From assembly GCF_000702585.1 (NCBI RefSeq), contig NZ_JNIQ01000001.1, forward strand, positions 1,803,001-1,867,000: a stretch of DNA of 64,000 nt, given 5' to 3'. Position 1 is the first letter of the stretch. Each line of letters begins with the position of its first letter. The translations under genes were made by a program, and so were the position numbers. Origin of the DNA: Exiguobacterium aurantiacum DSM 6208. GTDB taxonomy: Bacteria > Bacillota > Bacilli > Exiguobacteriales > Exiguobacteriaceae. Below are positions 16,018-24,552 of this stretch, in pieces. The notes under the pieces are model-generated. The model did no database searches. It was not told the origin of the DNA and saw only the letters and a program-made list of their open reading frames with translations.

Positions 16018-17079
16018 ATGAAACCATCTATATACGGGCTGACGTTTGATCAGCTCACGGACGTCTGTGTCGATTTTGGATACAGCGCCTACCACGCGAG
16101 ACAGATTTGGGACTCGCTCTATATCGACCGGGTCAAGTCGATGGATGCCATCAACGTGCGAGATGAAGTGAAGGCAGCGCTCGCGGAACGTTACGTCATC
16201 TCGACACAAGAGTTGTTCGTCAAACAAGAGGCGGGCGACGGGACGGTCAAATTCTTACTTAAATTACACGATGGACATTATATCGAGACGGTGCTCATGC
16301 GTCACAAGTACGGCCGATCGGTCTGTGTGACGACGCAAGTCGGTTGCAACATCGGCTGCAGCTTCTGTGCGAGCGGTCTCTTGAAGAAGACGCGCGATTT
16401 GACGGCGGGAGAGGTCGTTGAACAGATCATGACCGTTCAACATTACTTGGACGAAGTCGGCGAAGGGGCCCGGGTCAGTCATATCGTCGTCATGGGAATC
16501 GGGGAGCCGTTCGATAACTTCGACAACTTGGTCGATTTCCTTCGTGTCGTCAAAGACGAGCGTGGTCTGGCCATCGCCCCACGGAAAATCAACGTGTCGA
16601 CGAGCGGTCTCGCCGACAAAATCTATAAGTTCGCCGACCTTGACCTCCGCATCAACTTGGCGCTCTCACTTCACGCGCCGAACGATGCGCTCCGGACACA
16701 GATCATGAAGATTAACCGGGCGTTCCCGCTCGACAAGCTCATGCCGGCGATCCGTTATTACGTCGAGAAGACGAACAAACGGATCACGTTCGAGTACATC
16801 TTGCTCTCGAAAGTGAACGACTTGCCGGAACACGCCGAGGAGCTCGCCGACTTGATTGCGGATATCAAAGACAAGTCGTACGTCAACTTGATCCCATACA
16901 ACCCGGTCAACGAACATATCCAATATGAACGAAGCACGTCAGAAGATATTATGGCGTTTTATGATATTTTGAAAAAACGCGGAATCAACACAGGTGTCCG
17001 TCTCGAACACGGGACCGACATCGATGCGGCCTGCGGACAGCTCCGTAGCAAGCATATGAACGTTGAAGGTGCAAAATAA
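16018..17079 (+). CDS. rlmN: Dual-specificity 23S rRNA/tRNA adenine-C2 methyltransferase
   Basis: 353 aa from ATG 16018 (AAAGGA 9 bases upstream). It has the radical-SAM CxxxCxxC cluster motif in [12 protein letters not shown], the SAM site ([11 protein letters not shown]), the mono-adduct Cys region SLHAPND, and the C-terminal DIDAACGQL with the catalytic Cys. RlmN methylates A2503 of 23S rRNA and A37 of some tRNAs. The absence of extra Cfr-like features and the chromosomal position favour RlmN. It has its own promoter and terminator. Confidence 0.95.
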   Translation: MKPSIYGLTFDQLTDVCVDFGYSAYHARQIWDSLYIDRVKSMDAINVRDEVKAALAERYVISTQELFVKQEAGDGTVKFLLKLHDGHYIETVLMRHKYGRSVCVTTQVGCNIGCSFCASGLLKKTRDLTAGEVVEQIMTVQHYLDEVGEGARVSHIVVMGIGEPFDNFDNLVDFLRVVKDERGLAIAPRKINVSTSGLADKIYKFADLDLRINLALSLHAPNDALRTQIMKINRAFPLDKLMPAIRYYVEKTNKRITFEYILLSKVNDLPEHAEELADLIADIKDKSYVNLIPYNPVNEHIQYERSTSEDIMAFYDILKKRGINTGVRLEHGTDIDAACGQLRSKHMNVEGAK

Positions 17080-17086
17080 AGTTGAG

Positions 17087-17119
17087 CTCTCTCTCCTGAA
17101 TCGGTGAGAGAGTTTTTTT
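17087..17119 (+). terminator. Terminator of rlmN
   Basis: CTCTCTC ... GAGAGAG stem with a 10-base loop, followed by seven T. Confidence 0.85.
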
Positions 17120-17228
17120 GTCCTCACTTGTCGGCAAATCGACCGAAACAATTTACAGATTCATGCATAGACCGGTCCGGCGAAGGGAATAGTCTCTTGA
17201 CATCATAGTAGAGAGTGGAGGCTATTCA

Positions 17229-18110
17229 ATGGAGAACGTGAACGCGACATGTTGGATTCGAGTCAGAAATACGCTTGGGGAGGGACCTTGTTGGGACGCC
17301 GAACTGAAGCGGTTTTATTGGGTCGATATCGAGGGGCACACGCTCTGGTGGTATGACGAAAAAGAAGACGAGATCTCGTCGTTCGATATGGGACAACAAA
17401 TCGGTTTCGCCGTTCCGAAAGTGACCGATGGCGTCATCGTCGGATTAAAGGACGGCATCTACGAATGGGACGAGACGTCGAGAGAACTCGACAAGCTCGT
17501 CGAACTCGACGACCCGGAAGGCGTGTTGCGATTCAACGACGGAAAGGCCGACCCGTATGGACGGATTTTTGCGGGAACGCTCCATTTGAACGATAAAGAC
17601 GAACAGGCGACACTTTACCGCTTGAACCGGGATGGTACGACCGAGGAAATGTTGACGAATTTGACTTTGTCGAACGGATTGACGTGGTCTCCGGACCATC
17701 AAACGTTTTATCATATCGATACGCCGACCGAGACGGTTCGACGTTACCCATTCGATTTGAAGACGGGAACGCTCGGCGAAGGCGAGGCCGTGATTGATTT
17801 CAAGGAAGAGGACGGTTTCCCGGACGGTATGACCTCGGATGAGGATGGGTACTTATGGATCGCCCACTTCGCCGGCGGAAAAGTGTCGCGCTGGAATCCG
17901 GACACGGGCGAAAAAGTGCTCGAAGTGTCTGTCCCGGCGCCGAACGTCACATCGTGTTGTTTTATCGGCGACGACTTGAACCAACTCGCCATCACGACGG
18001 CGCGAGAAGGCATGGACGAGGAGGCGCTCGAAACGTACCCGGACGCAGGGTCGGTGTTTAAAATCGATACAGAAGTGAAAGGGATGCCACTTTATCGTTT
18101 CGGACGTTAA
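17229..18110 (+). CDS. SMP-30/gluconolactonase/regucalcin family protein
   Basis: 293 aa six-bladed beta-propeller. The family metal site is recognisable: LGEGPCWD (Glu), FNDGKADPYGRIFAGT (Asn/Asp), LSNGLTWS and DGMTSDEDGYLWIAHF. Members are lactonases acting on sugar acid lactones such as gluconolactone. GGAGG is 8 bases before ATG 17229. An 87-aa gene follows after 12 bases, so a two-gene operon is likely. No sugar dehydrogenase lies beside it to name the substrate. Confidence 0.88.
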   Translation: MENVNATCWIRVRNTLGEGPCWDAELKRFYWVDIEGHTLWWYDEKEDEISSFDMGQQIGFAVPKVTDGVIVGLKDGIYEWDETSRELDKLVELDDPEGVLRFNDGKADPYGRIFAGTLHLNDKDEQATLYRLNRDGTTEEMLTNLTLSNGLTWSPDHQTFYHIDTPTETVRRYPFDLKTGTLGEGEAVIDFKEEDGFPDGMTSDEDGYLWIAHFAGGKVSRWNPDTGEKVLEVSVPAPNVTSCCFIGDDLNQLAITTAREGMDEEALETYPDAGSVFKIDTEVKGMPLYRFGR

Positions 18111-18122
18111 GGAGGGAGAACG

Positions 18123-18386
18123 ATGGTGAAACGAATGCTCGTTCGAGCGGGAATCGGTCTGGCGCTCGCGGCGGTGGCCCGAGTCGGAATCAAAAAGTTT
18201 CTCGACGACCGCGAGACGACAGATCATTCTTATCTCGAACCGAAGTGGGACGAGACGCCGAGCGTGGACGCGGACAAAGATGAGGACGAGGTCGGCTTGA
18301 CACAGCTCGATTCGATTTATCGGGCCGAGTGGCAAGCGAACGCTTACCCGCGTTCCGAGGCGGAACGGAAAGCGCTCGAAGAATAG
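18123..18386 (+). CDS. Small protein with N-terminal hydrophobic segment
   Basis: 87 aa. A basic start (MVKRMLVRAG) and hydrophobic stretch (IGLALAAVARVGI) suggest an N-terminal membrane anchor or amphipathic helix; the remainder is acidic. AAGGAGGGAG precedes ATG 18123. It lies 12 bases after the SMP-30 gene and is followed by a terminator. I do not recognise the family. Confidence 0.7.
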   Translation: MVKRMLVRAGIGLALAAVARVGIKKFLDDRETTDHSYLEPKWDETPSVDADKDEDEVGLTQLDSIYRAEWQANAYPRSEAERKALEE

Positions 18387-18398
18387 CCACGTTTGGAA

Positions 18399-18427
18399 AC
18401 ACGCTCAAATCGAGCGTGTTTTTTTGT
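18399..18427 (+). terminator. Terminator of the SMP-30 operon
   Basis: ACACGCTC-AAAT-CGAGCGTGT stem followed by seven T. Confidence 0.9.
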
Positions 18428-18477
18428 TGACAACACGGTCAATCCCGTTCATTATCTAAAAAGTAATGATTACTATT
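18427..18477 (+). promoter_or_regulatory. Promoter with Zur-box-like operator for CobW-type GTPase gene
   Basis: TTGACA (18427-18432), 17 bases, CATTAT (18450-18455). Just downstream AGTAATGATTACT (18462-18474) is a perfect palindrome around a central G and matches the core of the Bacillus Zur operator (TCGTAATNATTACGA) apart from the outer C/G. Its place over the transcription start fits repression by Zur when zinc is sufficient. Confidence 0.6.
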
Positions 18478-18489
18478 TAGGGGATGTTA

Positions 18490-19686
18490 ATGATGAAACG
18501 AATTCCAGTCACTGTGTTGTCAGGCTATCTTGGGAGCGGCAAGACGACGTTAATGAACCATATATTAAACAACCGCACCGGCAAGAAATATGCCGTCATC
18601 GTCAACGATATGAGTGAATTAAATATCGATGAGCGCTTGATCGAGCAAGGCGGCTTCTCGCGGACAGATGAAAAGTTGGTCGAGCTGTCGAACGGCTGTA
18701 TTTGTTGCACGCTCCGTGAAGACCTCCTCGAGGCGGTCCAAGAGCTTACGAACGATCGTGAGCTCGACGGGATCATCATCGAGTCATCCGGAATCTCTGA
18801 ACCGATTCCCGTGGCCCAGACGTTCACGTATGCCGATGACGCGCTCGGCATCGACTTGACGAGCCGTGTCTATATCGATGCGATGGTGACCGTCGTTGAC
18901 GCCTACCGTTTCTTGAAAGACTTCAACTCCGGTGAGTCGCTTCACGAGCGGAAACAAGCGATTGATGAGACGGATGTCCGTGAAGTCGTCGACCTGCTCG
19001 TCGACCAAGTCGAGTTCGCCGACATCATCGTCTTGAACAAGGCCGACCGGGTGTCTGACACCGAACTGAACGAGATGGCCGGGCTGTTGAAGACGCTCAA
19101 CCCGTCAGCAAAACTGTTGACGTCGGTCCATTCGAACGTCGACTTGTCGGAACTGCTAGACGTCAAGCTGTTCGATTTCGAACAGGCGATGCACGCGGCC
19201 GGCTGGATTCAAGAGCTTGAAACGGAAGAACATACGCCGGAGACCGAGGAGTACGGCATCAGCTCGTTCGTCTATCGCCGTCGTCGGCCGTTCCACCCGG
19301 AGCGACTCCATGCGTGGATCGAACAGTTCCCGGAAGAAGTCGTCCGAGCGAAAGGATTCCTTTGGATCGCCTCGCGTAACGACCTCGCCTGCCTGTTCTC
19401 GCAGGCCGGATACGCCTCGACGCTCGAGCACGCCGGACGCTGGCTCGCCACGCTGCCGGAAGAGGAACGTCGTCTCATGTTCGCGGCAGAACCGGAGCTT
19501 GCTGAGGACTATTTCGAGCCGTACGGCGACCGCCAGACCGAGCTCGTCTTGATCGGGCAGCGGATGGACCGTGCGACCGTCGAATCAGCGCTCGACGTCT
19601 GCCTGTTGACCGACGATGAGATGTCGCTCGATTGGACGATATTGAACGACACGCTCCCGGGTAGCGGCGTCGTCACTTTCTCATAA
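18490..19686 (+). CDS. CobW/COG0523 family zinc-metallochaperone GTPase (ZagA/YciC-like)
   Basis: 398 aa. G1 is GYLGSGKTT; the metal-binding CxCC motif reads NGCICCTLREDL; switch Glu in ESSGISEP; G4 is LNKAD. The C-terminal CobW domain starts near residue 250 (FVYRRRRPFHPERL). COG0523 GTPases insert or traffic zinc; the Bacillus member ZagA (YciC) is induced under zinc limitation. The Zur-like palindrome upstream supports this assignment over the cobalamin or nitrile hydratase branches. ATG 18490 (or 18493) is favoured by AGGGG 6-9 bases upstream. It is monocistronic. Confidence 0.87.
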   Translation: MMKRIPVTVLSGYLGSGKTTLMNHILNNRTGKKYAVIVNDMSELNIDERLIEQGGFSRTDEKLVELSNGCICCTLREDLLEAVQELTNDRELDGIIIESSGISEPIPVAQTFTYADDALGIDLTSRVYIDAMVTVVDAYRFLKDFNSGESLHERKQAIDETDVREVVDLLVDQVEFADIIVLNKADRVSDTELNEMAGLLKTLNPSAKLLTSVHSNVDLSELLDVKLFDFEQAMHAAGWIQELETEEHTPETEEYGISSFVYRRRRPFHPERLHAWIEQFPEEVVRAKGFLWIASRNDLACLFSQAGYASTLEHAGRWLATLPEEERRLMFAAEPELAEDYFEPYGDRQTELVLIGQRMDRATVESALDVCLLTDDEMSLDWTILNDTLPGSGVVTFS

Positions 19687-19750
19687 ACCGTTTACAAACG
19701 CAAACGAGTCGACTATACTGTTCCTTGCATGAACAACCGCATACATTGGA

Positions 19751-19838
19751 CTACACTAGGGGTGCTTCGGCTGAGATGTGAGCATGGCTCCAATCCCTTA
19801 TGACTCGATCCGGGTAATACCGGCGTGAGGAAGTGTGG
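19751..19838 (+). ncRNA. TPP (THI-box) riboswitch
   Basis: Conserved ACTAGGGGTGCTTCGGCTGAGAT, AATCCCTTATGA and CTCGATCCGGGTAATACCGGCGTGAGGAAGT are present in order, with P1 ACACT/AGTGT closing. It precedes the ykoFEDC thiamin-precursor transport operon and a terminator, so it should switch transcription off when thiamin pyrophosphate is abundant. Confidence 0.96.
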
Positions 19839-19870
19839 CACTTTTTCTAATGGATTTTATTGGACGAGTG

Positions 19871-19898
19871 GCCGCATTCTCATGGATGCGGCTTTTTT
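19871..19898 (+). terminator. TPP riboswitch terminator
   Basis: GCCGCAT / ATGCGGC stem with 8-base loop followed by six T, 28 bases before ykoF. Confidence 0.88.
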
Positions 19899-19926
19899 GT
19901 GCATATAGAAAAAGGGGGAATGCAAC

Positions 19927-20520
19927 ATGAACGAGCAATGTGGAACGAGCCCGATCGTCGGGTTCCGCTTTACACTGAGCCCGATGACGTCGGATTTCGT
20001 GAGCGTCATCAAAGGGGCATTGAAGGAGACGGATTTACAGAACGTCTGGCGCCATACCGATGACGTCTCGACGGTCATCCGGGGACGGAGTGAGCACGTG
20101 TTCGATGTGGCCAAATCAGTCCTGTCGCATGCGACGAAGACAGGGACGCACGTCTCGATGAGCGGGACGTTCTCGGTCGGTTGCCCGGGTGACACGATGG
20201 GGGACAACCTGCTCGAGGTGACGAGCGAGCCTGTGAACGGACCGGTCGGCGCCCAATACGTCTCCTCCCAGTTCGCGCTCTATCCGCTCGGTGACGAGCA
20301 ATATATGGACATCATCTATGAAGAGATCGATTTCGCGAAAGAGCGTGGTGTGTTCAACGATTCGATGCATTACGCCTCGGGCATCCACGGCGACATCGAG
20401 CCGGTGTTCTCGTTTTATGAGGCGACGTTCGACCGGGTCCGTGCGAAGACGAGCCACGTCGTCATGACGGTGACGTTCAGCGTGAACAGTCCGTCGCATG
20501 AGGGACGCAATGATGCTTAA
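19927..20520 (+). CDS. ykoF: Thiamin/HMP-binding protein YkoF
   Basis: 197 aa with two repeated domains (about residues 8-90 and 110-195), each with an NVWRHTDDVST- or TFSVNS-type strand pattern, as in Bacillus YkoF, which binds hydroxymethylpyrimidine (HMP) in the cytoplasm. The TPP riboswitch directly upstream and ykoE, ykoD, ykoC directly downstream fix the identification. The stop overlaps the ykoE start by 8 bases. A strong ribosome site (AAAAGGGGG) precedes ATG 19927. Its precise role in salvage is not fully established. Confidence 0.92.
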   Translation: MNEQCGTSPIVGFRFTLSPMTSDFVSVIKGALKETDLQNVWRHTDDVSTVIRGRSEHVFDVAKSVLSHATKTGTHVSMSGTFSVGCPGDTMGDNLLEVTSEPVNGPVGAQYVSSQFALYPLGDEQYMDIIYEEIDFAKERGVFNDSMHYASGIHGDIEPVFSFYEATFDRVRAKTSHVVMTVTFSVNSPSHEGRNDA

Positions 20521-21088
20521 ATCGTGGAAGTTGAAAGAGGTCGTCTTGTTGTCGCTGTTATCGGTCGTGTTCGCCGTCGTCTATTTGGCGTTCGTCCATG
20601 TCGGGAACCTTTGGGCCGGCTTGATCGGACCGATCGCCTACGAATGGATCTTCGGAATTTGGTTCATCGTCTCGATTATCGCGGCTTACATCATTCGAAA
20701 GCCCGGCGCCGCGTTTTTGTCGGAAGTGCTCGCGGCGACGATCGAGATGATGATTGGGAACGCCATCGGGCCGCGGATCATTCTCGTCGGGATCGTTCAA
20801 GGACTCGGGGCCGAGGCGGCGTTCGCCTTGACCGGTTATAAACGGTACGACCTTTGGGTGCTCATGCTGGCCGGGTTCGGTGCGGCCGTGACGAGCTTCG
20901 CCTATACGTACGTCATGGGCGGTCTCGCGGCGCTCAGTCCGACATACGTCGCCACGATGTTCGCCCTCCGCGCGACGAGCGGCATGCTCATCGCCGGACT
21001 CGGAGGGAAGATATTGAGTGACTTGTTGCTTCGGACGGGTGCGCTCGAAGGGTACGCCGTCGCGCGGCAAGGACGCGTGCATGGTTGA
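20513..21088 (+). CDS. ykoE: ECF transporter S component for HMP/thiamin precursor
   Basis: 191 aa with five to six hydrophobic segments. It begins MLKSWKLKEVVLLS like other YkoE proteins and carries GPRIILVGIVQGLGAEAAFAL, the substrate-site region of this S-component family. It binds the HMP moiety and works with YkoC (T unit) and YkoD (ATPase). ATG 20513 (or 20510) has GAGGGA a few bases upstream, inside the end of ykoF. Its stop overlaps the ykoD start by 8 bases. Confidence 0.9.
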   Translation: MLKSWKLKEVVLLSLLSVVFAVVYLAFVHVGNLWAGLIGPIAYEWIFGIWFIVSIIAAYIIRKPGAAFLSEVLAATIEMMIGNAIGPRIILVGIVQGLGAEAAFALTGYKRYDLWVLMLAGFGAAVTSFAYTYVMGGLAALSPTYVATMFALRATSGMLIAGLGGKILSDLLLRTGALEGYAVARQGRVHG

Positions 21089-22412
21089 GGCGGAACAGCT
21101 GACGTTTCGTTATCCAGGTAAGCCGACCGACGTCTTGTCGGACGTCACGCTCACGCTCCAGGATGGGAGGACGCTCATCACCGGGGCGAGCGGGTCGGGG
21201 AAATCGACACTGTTTGCTATGTTCAATCGTCTCTATCCGGATAACTGTGACGGGATCGTGACGGGACGATTGCACTTGTTCGATCGATCGTATGATACGT
21301 ACGCGGCCGGTGAAGTGAATCGGCGCGTCGGGACGGTGTTTCAAGATCCGGACAGTCAGTTCGTCATGCAGACGGTGGAAGAGGAACTGATTTTCACGCT
21401 CGAAAACTTCGGGGTCGCGCGGGGCGAGATGTCGGAGCGTGTCACGGCAATCTTGCATGCGCTCGGCTTGTCCGAGTATCGCAATCGCACCATCCATGAC
21501 TTGTCAGGGGGCGAGAAGCAACAGATCGCCGTCGCCTGTGCTTTGATCGGTCGACCGGAATGGCTATTGCTCGACGAGCCGCTCGCCCACCTCGACCCGG
21601 AGACGGCGCATCGTTTCGTCCGTTGGTTCGACGGCGTCGCCCGCACCGTCAACGTTGTCGTCATTGAACACCGACCGTACGTATGGGGCGATTTCTTCGA
21701 CCGGCAAGTCGAGCTTGTGGAGGGACGAGTCGTCAAGGATGGGCCGTTCGAGATGCGCCCGGACTATACGTTCGCATCGATTGGGAGCCACAAAGGAGAG
21801 TGTAATTTATTTCACATACCGAATTTCAAACGAAATGAATTTGAACTCGCAGCGAGCGACTTGACCGTCGCCGAGGGAGAAGTCGTCGCTATCCTCGGTC
21901 GAAACGGGAGCGGCAAGTCGACATGGCTCAGAAGTCTGGCTCGCAATCATCGTGACGTCGGGTTCGTCCCGCAATCCCCGGCACACTTGTTCGTGACAAG
22001 TGACGTGACAAGTGAACTCAAATACGGGCACGATCGTCCGATCGAAGACATGTTGACGCGGCTCGGGCTCGGACCGTTGCGGGATGCGCATCCGCTCTCA
22101 CTCAGTCACGGTCAAAAACGGCGACTCGCCATCGGGGTGATGATGCTCTCGGAGAAACGATTGATCGCATTTGATGAACCGACGGCAGGACAAGACGAGG
22201 CTTCGCTTCGAGCGCTCCATGATTTGATGGCCGAACGTGCGGATGCGGGACAGGCGGTGTTGTTCGTGACACACGACCTCAGTTTTGCTCGGGTCGCGAA
22301 CACGTACTATTTGATGCATGAGGGGGAGTTGAGCGGCCCTTATGATGCTTCGCTATGGGACGACCCGGAATTATTGCGGAGGCATGGGCTGTTGACGGAG
22401 GGATGGTCATGA
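21081..22412 (+). CDS. ykoD: ECF transporter duplicated ATP-binding protein
   Basis: 443 aa with two ABC domains. Domain 1: Walker A GASGSGKST, signature LSGGEKQQIAVA, Walker B LLLDEPLAHLDP. Domain 2 (from about residue 255): GRNGSGKST, LSHGQKRRLAIG, IAFDEPTAGQD. The second domain has a degenerate signature (SHGQ), common in these fused EcfA-like proteins. It powers import with YkoE and YkoC. ATG 21081 has AAGGA 8 bases upstream. It overlaps its neighbours on both sides, indicating translational coupling. Confidence 0.92.
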   Translation: MVEAEQLTFRYPGKPTDVLSDVTLTLQDGRTLITGASGSGKSTLFAMFNRLYPDNCDGIVTGRLHLFDRSYDTYAAGEVNRRVGTVFQDPDSQFVMQTVEEELIFTLENFGVARGEMSERVTAILHALGLSEYRNRTIHDLSGGEKQQIAVACALIGRPEWLLLDEPLAHLDPETAHRFVRWFDGVARTVNVVVIEHRPYVWGDFFDRQVELVEGRVVKDGPFEMRPDYTFASIGSHKGECNLFHIPNFKRNEFELAASDLTVAEGEVVAILGRNGSGKSTWLRSLARNHRDVGFVPQSPAHLFVTSDVTSELKYGHDRPIEDMLTRLGLGPLRDAHPLSLSHGQKRRLAIGVMMLSEKRLIAFDEPTAGQDEASLRALHDLMAERADAGQAVLFVTHDLSFARVANTYYLMHEGELSGPYDASLWDDPELLRRHGLLTEGWS

Positions 22413-23146
22413 CATTTCATGAGATGAACCCGACCGTCAAGTTTATGACCGTGACATGTCTCATGTTCGGTCTCGCTTTTATGTACAATCCGTGGACACC
22501 GCTCGCTGTATTTCTCGGCACGATCCTCCTGCAAACGCTTTTCGCCGACGTGAGCTGGAAGCGATGGGGGCTGTTCATGATCCCATTCTTATTGACCGCC
22601 GTCGGGACGCTATGGACGACACTCGTCTTCGGCAGAGAGGCGAGCGGGGAAGTCGTGTTCACGCTGTTCGGCAATGACGTCACCGAGGAGAACGTGATGC
22701 TCGCTCTGACACTCGCCTTGCGCGTGTTGGCGTTCACGGTTTTGTCGCTCCTTTTCACGCTGACGACGGACCCGAAGCGATTCGTCTACAGCTTGATGCA
22801 GCAAGGAAAGTTGTCGCCAAAGATCGCCTACAGCGTTTTCGTCGGATTTCGCTTTTTCCCGATTTTAAAGAGCGAGCTCATGCAACTTTACGAAACACAT
22901 GCGCTGCGAGGTGTGCGCTTGGAGACGAGGCGGGATCACATCCGTCACGCGCCAAAACTGCTCATCCCGCTGCTCGCCGGGGCGATTCGTCAAGCCGAAC
23001 GAATCGCGTTCTCGATGGAGGCTCGCGGGTTTACGGGGGAAGGACGTTCTTCGTACGAGGTGATCCCGGTCACAAAGAACGACTTTTTATTAGCGGCTCT
23101 TCTCGTCGCGCTGTTCGGAATAAGTGTATGGATAGGTGTACGCTAA
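22409..23146 (+). CDS. ykoC: ECF transporter T component (CbiQ-like)
   Basis: 245 aa with about five hydrophobic segments and the T-component coupling helices: ETHALRGVRLE and AERIAFSMEARGFTGEGR (the conserved ARG motif near residue 205). It links the ATPase to the S component YkoE. The start ATG overlaps the ykoD stop (ATGA), with GGAGGG six bases upstream. Last gene of the TPP-controlled operon; a strong bidirectional terminator follows. Confidence 0.92.
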   Translation: MTFHEMNPTVKFMTVTCLMFGLAFMYNPWTPLAVFLGTILLQTLFADVSWKRWGLFMIPFLLTAVGTLWTTLVFGREASGEVVFTLFGNDVTEENVMLALTLALRVLAFTVLSLLFTLTTDPKRFVYSLMQQGKLSPKIAYSVFVGFRFFPILKSELMQLYETHALRGVRLETRRDHIRHAPKLLIPLLAGAIRQAERIAFSMEARGFTGEGRSSYEVIPVTKNDFLLAALLVALFGISVWIGVR

Positions 23147-23183
23147 AAAAACAGGATGACTCACTCGGAGTCATCCTGTTTTG
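23145..23183. terminator. Bidirectional terminator between ykoC and the next minus gene
   Basis: ACAGGATGACTC / GAGTCATCCTGT 12-bp stem; A-run on the left and TTTTG on the right. The stop of the convergent DUF1643-like gene lies inside it. Confidence 0.88.
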
Positions 23184-23748
23184 TCTCTTTCACGATGCGA
23201 AACTTCGGTTTCACAGATTCATTGTTGAACGCCTCGAGCACGGTGTTCTCGTTGGCCATACGAATTTGTTGCGGTTCGCCTTTTGACGTCGTGCCGATAC
23301 AGAACATGTTCGCCTCGTGATCGGCAAAGAGCGACTTGTAGGCTGTCGCGTGATGCATGAGCCGGCCGGGTGACCCCCAACCGACGATGGCCATACCGCC
23401 GCTTTTCTCGACGTCGTCGAGCGTCTCTTCGACATAATGATAGTTCACCTCGTCAAGTTGGGACTCGACGTACGGCAAGTTGTCGTTGATGGCGAGCGTC
23501 GGGACGAGGCTGATGACGCGCACTTCTCGAATCGGCTGATCCAAATGGTTACGCATGAGCATATAGGCGCGTTGTGTCGTCGTCCCGGACAAGAACGCAT
23601 CGCTCATCCGAGGCGAATAGATGATGACGGCACAGATCACGCCGTCGACGACATCCGTGAACTCGTAAGAGCGCATATAACGTTTCGTCTTATCGTCGTT
23701 GAAAATCGACTTGACTCGAATCGTCACTTCCTCGATTTGCGTGTTCAT
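23161..23748 (-). CDS. DUF1643-like protein
   Basis: 195 aa. The order of elements (RSYEFTDVVDG; TTTQRAYMLMRNHLD; VRVISLVPTLAINDNLPYV; MAIVGWGSPGRL; FCIGTTSKGEPQQIRM) resembles DUF1643, whose function is unknown and which is often found in phage and plasmid contexts, but the match is divergent. GAGGAAACGA precedes ATG 23748. No membrane or signal segments. It is separated from the transglycosylase gene by 33 bases with the same orientation, so co-transcription is possible. Confidence 0.6.
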   Translation of the reverse strand: MNTQIEEVTIRVKSIFNDDKTKRYMRSYEFTDVVDGVICAVIIYSPRMSDAFLSGTTTQRAYMLMRNHLDQPIREVRVISLVPTLAINDNLPYVESQLDEVNYHYVEETLDDVEKSGGMAIVGWGSPGRLMHHATAYKSLFADHEANMFCIGTTSKGEPQQIRMANENTVLEAFNNESVKPKFRIVKETKQDDSE

Positions 23749-23781
23749 TTCGTTTCCTCACTTCAACTGGTAATTTTCCTG

Positions 23782-24474
23782 TCACGTCAACTTGGCGAAC
23801 CATTCCAAATAGCGAATCGTGTACCGTGCGACTTGTTGCTTCGTCGTCTTGCCGTCTCCTGGGAGCAGGGTGACCTCGGTCTGGTATTGGTCGTAAAACG
23901 ACATGACGTTGTCGACGTACTGCTCACTTCGATTGTATTCAAAGATGGCCGAACGAATCGACTCGTACGAATCACTCGTCTGTCCGCCGTGTTCACTCAA
24001 ATAATAGGCTGCCGTATGCGCCGAGTCGATCAGGCTGTGCGGATCGGCTTGTCCATCGCCGTTGCCGTCACGGCCGAGACCGCCATATTGCTCGATTAAA
24101 GTTAAATCGGTCAAATCGATCTCGTCTTCTGGCACATCGCCTTTCTGATCGTCCGTGTCATACTGCCAGCCGAGCCACGTCCGTGGCATGAACTGGAACG
24201 GTCCGATCGCCCCGACCGAAGAGCGCATCGAGGAGCTGTGTGAGAAGATCGTCTCGACACGATGGACGGCGGCGAGCAAACGCCAATCGACGTCATACGC
24301 GTCGGCCGCATCCTCATACACCGCGACGTGGTCGGCAGGGACACCATGGTCCCCGTAGTAGGCACGGTAAAGCGCGTTGTTCACTTTTTCATGTTGACCG
24401 AACCAGCCGATTGCGACGAAGAACAACACCGCCACAAGCATGATACTGGTCAGTCGCAGCATCAATCGTTTCAA
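23782..24474 (-). CDS. Membrane-anchored lytic transglycosylase-like protein
   Basis: 230 aa. TTG 24474 is chosen because AGGAGG lies 8 bases upstream; the longer frame has no ribosome site. An N-terminal hydrophobic anchor (IMLVAVLFFVAIGWF) is followed by a lysozyme-like domain: DWRLLAAVHRVET (catalytic Glu in RVET), GAIGPFQFMPRTWLGW, DPHSLIDSAHTAAYYLSEHG. This is the MltB/SLT pattern of murein transglycosylases that cut the glycan strand outside the membrane. No NlpC/P60 domain is fused. Which SLT subfamily is not certain. Confidence 0.82.
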   Translation of the reverse strand: MKRLMLRLTSIMLVAVLFFVAIGWFGQHEKVNNALYRAYYGDHGVPADHVAVYEDAADAYDVDWRLLAAVHRVETIFSHSSSMRSSVGAIGPFQFMPRTWLGWQYDTDDQKGDVPEDEIDLTDLTLIEQYGGLGRDGNGDGQADPHSLIDSAHTAAYYLSEHGGQTSDSYESIRSAIFEYNRSEQYVDNVMSFYDQYQTEVTLLPGDGKTTKQQVARYTIRYLEWFAKLT

Positions 24475-24552
24475 GATACCGCCTCCTAGCTTTCTAGACA
24501 ATACCCGAATAGTGTAGCATATAGCTAACAGGAAGGACAGGAGTGGATATCG

